Part shown: one piece after another, positions 61,108-64,000 of the stretch
Numbering within the stretch: position 1 is the stretch's first letter
Layout of the letters: each line of letters starts with the position of its first letter
From: AC-51 sp036265325
GTDB taxonomy: Bacteria; Actinomycetota; UBA4738; HRBIN12
DNA length: 64,000 nucleotides
Reading direction: 5' to 3'
Assembly: GCA_036265325.1 (NCBI GenBank)
Contig: DATAPH010000029.1
Location: 46,227 to 110,226, forward strand
Notes under the pieces: generated by a model
Told to the model about the DNA's origin: nothing
Database searches by the model: none
The model's input: the letters and a program-made list of their open reading frames with translations, nothing else
Translations under genes and position numbers: made by a program

Positions 61108-62232
61108 TCAACCCCGGGCGGAGGGAACGACCGCCGGATCGATCGCGAGCGCCCCGGCGAGCTGTTCGAGCGACGATCGGGGATCGGTCATCGCGGCATC
61201 CGGACCGACGAGCTCGACGAGCGACCGCACAACCGTGCCGGGTGCGGCCGCGCTCGCGACGCCGCAGACGATTGCCGCGGGAACGCCTACGAGCTCGCAC
61301 GCTTCGAGGACGCCGGCCGGCACCTTGCCGCGCAACGATCCGGCGTCGAAAGACCCCTCCCCCGTGATCACGAACGACGCGGAGGCGAGGCGGTCGCGGA
61401 ACCCCACCGCCTCCATCACGACCTCGACGCCACGCCGGAGCCGGGCTCCGGTGAACGCCAGGAGACCGAACCCGAGGCCTCCCGCGGCGCCCGCACCCGG
61501 CTCGTGCGACCGGTCGGCGCCGAGGTCCCGCTGCGCCACCGCCGCCAGGTGCGCAAGCGCCCGGTCGAGCATCACCACGTCCTCGGGCGACGCGCCCTTC
61601 TGCGGGCCGAAGACCGCGCTCGCGCCGGATGGCCCGCACAACGGGTTGTCGACATCGGTCACGCCAACAACCTCGACCCTGCGCAGCCGGTCGAGGACCG
61701 GACCGACGTCGAGCCTCGCGAGCGTGGCGAGCGCGCCACCTCCGTCGGCGATCGGCGCGCCCTCCGCGTCGAAGAACCGGCCTCCCAATGCCGCCGCCAT
61801 CCCCGCGCCCCCGTCGTTGCTGGCCGAGCCGCCGAGGCACACGAGCAGCCGGCGTGCACCCGCATCGAGCGCCGCGGCCATCAACTCCCCCGTCCCGCGC
61901 GTCGTCGTTCGCAAAGGGTCGCGGCGGCCGACGGGCACCAGATCGAGCCCCGACGCGCGTGCCATCTCGATGACGGCCGTCCGGCCGCGCATGCCGAACG
62001 CCGCATCGACCAGATCGCCGAGCGGGCCCCTCACGCGCCGAGTTGCTCGGGTCGCATCGGGGTCGTGAGCCGGGACCAGCGCATCCAACGTGCCCTCACC
62101 GCCGTCGGCGAGCGGCACGACCTCTACCTCGTCCTCGGGCCGCGCGCGAAGCCATCCGCGCGCGATCGCATCGCCTGCTTCGCGCGCAGACAGGGTGCCG
62201 CGGAACTTGTCGGGGCACACCAGGACGCGCAT
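61108..62232 (-). CDS. garK: glycerate kinase
   Basis: 374 residues of the GarK/GlxK type. MRVLVCPDKFRGTLSAREAGDAIARGW and VPLADGGEGTLDAL are the N-terminal signatures, with GGSASNDGGAGMAAALG in the middle and ITGEGSFDAGSLRGKVP later. It phosphorylates D-glycerate, probably to 2-phosphoglycerate, and can feed the products of glyoxylate or serine metabolism into glycolysis. It is divergent from the MDMPI-family gene across 52 bp that hold a TACAAT hexamer on the plus strand (62244). Confidence 0.92.
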   Translation of the reverse strand: MRVLVCPDKFRGTLSAREAGDAIARGWLRARPEDEVEVVPLADGGEGTLDALVPAHDPDATRATRRVRGPLGDLVDAAFGMRGRTAVIEMARASGLDLVPVGRRDPLRTTTRGTGELMAAALDAGARRLLVCLGGSASNDGGAGMAAALGGRFFDAEGAPIADGGGALATLARLDVGPVLDRLRRVEVVGVTDVDNPLCGPSGASAVFGPQKGASPEDVVMLDRALAHLAAVAQRDLGADRSHEPGAGAAGGLGFGLLAFTGARLRRGVEVVMEAVGFRDRLASASFVITGEGSFDAGSLRGKVPAGVLEACELVGVPAAIVCGVASAAAPGTVVRSLVELVGPDAAMTDPRSSLEQLAGALAIDPAVVPSARG

Positions 62233-62284
62233 GGCGGCGACTGTACAATCCGCCCCGAACTGAGCGGGAAGGCGCACGGAGCAG

Positions 62285-63127
62285 GTGACGATCAGCCGAG
62301 AAGACCTGGTAGGCATCGCGCATGCCGAGCGCCAGCGCCTGGGCCGCATGATCCAGTTCGCCGACCCCGATACGTGGGACGCACCGAGCGCCGCGCCGGG
62401 CTGGTGGAACCGCGACGTGATGGCCCACCTCGCGGCGGCCGACACGGCGGCCGCGCAACTCGTGGCGGGACAGCCCGCCGAAGAGCTGGAGGAGTTCCGC
62501 GGCCAGCTGAACGGTCAGGTCTTCACGACCGACGCGTGGAACGCGTGGACCGTCAACCGGCGCTCCGAGATGGACACACGCACGATCCTCGACACGTGGG
62601 GCGCGGCCGCGGAGTCGCTGCTCGAGCACGCGGCCAGGCTGAACGATCACGAATGGCGAGATGAACGGTTCCCGTGGCTCGCCGGGGACATCGCGGTCAC
62701 CTACCTTATCCAGTCGCGAGTCGTCGAGTGGTTCCTCCACGGCGAGGACATGCGGGCCACCAACGGCGTCGCGCCCGGATGGCAGTTCGGCTGGCAGCAC
62801 TGGCCCGTCCACCTCACGATCGATCTGGGCGTTCGGATGCTCCCCTGGACGCTCGCCGAGGCCGGCCACGACCTGTCCGGCCGGTCCGTCCACATCGAAG
62901 TCAGCGGCGCAGGGCAGGGCGAGTGGCACTGGGGACTCGGCGCCGGCGAGGTTCCGGGGCCGACCGCCCACCCCGACGCGACGATCGTCGGCCGGGCGCC
63001 GCAGCTCGCGCTCGTCGCCGGCAAGCGGATCGACCCTGAACTGCTCCTCGAGTCCGGGATCCTCGTGCTGGGTGGCGACATCGCGATCGCGGACCTGGTC
63101 CTGCACACGATGCGCGCCTACGTCTAA
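62285..63127 (+). CDS. maleylpyruvate isomerase family (DinB-fold) protein
   Basis: 280 residues. The N-terminal MDMPI/DinB four-helix domain has the metal histidine in WNRDVMAHLAAAD, and WFLHGEDMRA; a C-terminal SCP2-like domain follows (VHIEVSGAGQGEWHWGLGAGE, then ALVAGKRIDPELL). This is the mycothiol-dependent isomerase family of actinobacteria, whose members mostly have unknown substrates. GTG start with GGAG upstream. The stop overlaps the convergent GNAT-like gene by 4 bp. Confidence 0.83.
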   Translation: MTISREDLVGIAHAERQRLGRMIQFADPDTWDAPSAAPGWWNRDVMAHLAAADTAAAQLVAGQPAEELEEFRGQLNGQVFTTDAWNAWTVNRRSEMDTRTILDTWGAAAESLLEHAARLNDHEWRDERFPWLAGDIAVTYLIQSRVVEWFLHGEDMRATNGVAPGWQFGWQHWPVHLTIDLGVRMLPWTLAEAGHDLSGRSVHIEVSGAGQGEWHWGLGAGEVPGPTAHPDATIVGRAPQLALVAGKRIDPELLLESGILVLGGDIAIADLVLHTMRAYV

Positions 63128-64000
63128 CGCGAGCGTCGCACGACCATCCGACGTACCCGCCGCGCGATCGCGCCGAACCGGTACTTGTACGCGTAGTCGC
63201 CCTTGAGCAGGTCGAACCCGCTCGCGCCGTCTTCGATCGCGAGCCGGATATCCTCGCCAACGAGCACCATCCCGGGCGCGAGCGCGCCCCATGAGCGGTC
63301 GAACGCTGAGTTGTAGAGATACGAGCGATCGCCCCATCGGAACCCGATCGTGCCGGCCGCGAGCGAGCCGCCGACCTCGATGAAGTTCAACCGGAACGCC
63401 CCTGAGGACAGGAACGCCTCGCCCAGCCGCCGGAAGAAGATCTCCATCCCAGGGACCATGAACACGCCCTTGGGACCCTCGCTCAGATGGTGCAGCTCCA
63501 CGAACCGGTCGAGCAGCGCAGTCAGATCCTGCGTGCCTGCCGTCACGATCGAGAACGGCCCGGCCTCGGTTTCGAGCTTCTTCGCTTTGCGGCGGATCTC
63601 GTGGCGAAGCTTCGCCGGCAGCCCTTCGAGATAGCCATCCCACGTCGGCGACAGCTGCAGATATGGCGCGACCCCGTCGTGGTCGGGCGCCTCCTCCACC
63701 GACATGCCGCGCGCAGTCGCGGCGTCGCCGATCAGCTCGTACCAGCCGCTATCCTCGGCGATCCCCCACAGGTCGGCGGTTTCCCAGTCCTCGCGCGCGA
63801 GCAACGCGTCCCACAACGCCGCGACGAACGCCTCCTTCACGTCAGGTCGAGCGACCGGGCCGAGGTAGTCGGTGATCTCGACGCCGCCGAGGAACCGGAG
63901 CTGGGTGCCGCTCCGCTCGAAGCCGACCGCGGCGAGCTGCGCGCCGGCGTCGTCCTCACCGAAAGCCAGCAACAGCTCGTCGGCGTCCTCCCCGAACTCT
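63124..64000 (-). CDS. GNAT-fold acetyltransferase (CelD/BcsL, FemAB-like), 5' end outside window
   Basis: The last 292 residues of a double-GNAT or FemAB-like transferase; the frame is open through the right edge, and the first in-frame start-like codon inside the window (TTG at 63972) is not preferred. KLRHEIRRKAKKLE, FVELHHLSEGPKGVFMVPG and GFRWGDRSYLYNSAFDRSWGALAPGM followed by FDLLKGDYAYKYRFG are characteristic. Members join acyl or aminoacyl groups to polysaccharide or cell-wall precursors. The substrate is not known. Confidence 0.83.
   Translation of the reverse strand, partial: EFGEDADELLLAFGEDDAGAQLAAVGFERSGTQLRFLGGVEITDYLGPVARPDVKEAFVAALWDALLAREDWETADLWGIAEDSGWYELIGDAATARGMSVEEAPDHDGVAPYLQLSPTWDGYLEGLPAKLRHEIRRKAKKLETEAGPFSIVTAGTQDLTALLDRFVELHHLSEGPKGVFMVPGMEIFFRRLGEAFLSSGAFRLNFIEVGGSLAAGTIGFRWGDRSYLYNSAFDRSWGALAPGMVLVGEDIRLAIEDGASGFDLLKGDYAYKYRFGAIARRVRRMVVRRSR

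Overview
The window is a gene-dense, high-GC chromosomal segment from an actinobacterium. The markers are a WhiB protein, F420-type oxidoreductases (LLM family and Ddn family), a mycothiol-dependent-isomerase-like protein, a KorAB oxoacid:ferredoxin oxidoreductase, LexA boxes of the CGAAC-N4-GTTCG type and many leaderless genes. These leaderless genes have a TANNNT hexamer 6 to 8 nt before an ATG or GTG and no Shine-Dalgarno site. The gene content (UDP-sulfoquinovose synthase, selenocysteine formate dehydrogenase, heptose genes) suggests a deep-branching lineage rather than Streptomyces or Mycobacterium; this placement is inference. No gap between genes exceeds about 300 bases. No rRNA, CRISPR array, insertion sequence or prophage was seen.

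Region 1 (1-2600, minus): an SOS-controlled mutagenesis-type operon of DUF6504, a small membrane protein and a DnaE2-like polymerase cut by the left edge, with a perfect LexA box in front. Region 2 (2690-15751): DUF402 protein, membrane protein, class V aminotransferase, UDP-sulfoquinovose synthase with a DUF2304-GT2 fusion, PASTA Ser/Thr kinase, secreted phosphoesterase, sulfite-oxidase-like molybdoenzyme with threonine aldolase, and two adjacent phosphofructokinases whose donor-site residues differ.

Region 3 (15817-34140) is the most notable part: a formate and one-carbon island. A six-gene minus-strand run encodes a selenocysteine formate dehydrogenase (in-frame TGA followed at once by a SECIS hairpin), a NuoEF-type diaphorase, a separate Fe-S polypeptide that carries the N-terminal part of the formate dehydrogenase alpha chain, MobA, a metallo-beta-lactamase-fold hydrolase and carbamate kinase. 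Nearby are FdhD, formate-THF ligase, cyclodeaminase (FchA type), formiminotransferase, two stand-alone GcvT-like THF methyltransferases and 5-formyl-THF cyclo-ligase. Together these could move formimino, methyl and formyl groups through tetrahydrofolate to formate, with ATP from Fhs, and then to CO2 with NADH. YgfZ and MetH lie further right.

Region 4 (34137-39685, minus): a chain with 4-bp stop/start overlaps (ArsA ATPase, small CPxC protein, ROK glucokinase, LLM oxidoreductase, formyl-THF cyclo-ligase), preceded by an SRPBCC protein, a zinc-ribbon membrane protein and a GT4 glycosyltransferase. Region 5 (39706-45443, plus): YgfZ, WhiB, three of the four enzymes of GDP-heptose synthesis and a secreted protein with five Calx-beta domains. 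Region 6 (45581-64000): SOS-boxed exonuclease/GIY-YIG nuclease, thiolase, a receiver/zinc-ribbon/small-membrane/Ddn minus-strand cluster, aquaporin, a cysteine desulfurase homologue without its PLP lysine, KorAB, aldo/keto reductase, cyclic-nucleotide-binding protein, MetH, ErpA, glycerate kinase, an MDMPI-family protein and a GNAT-fold protein cut by the right edge.
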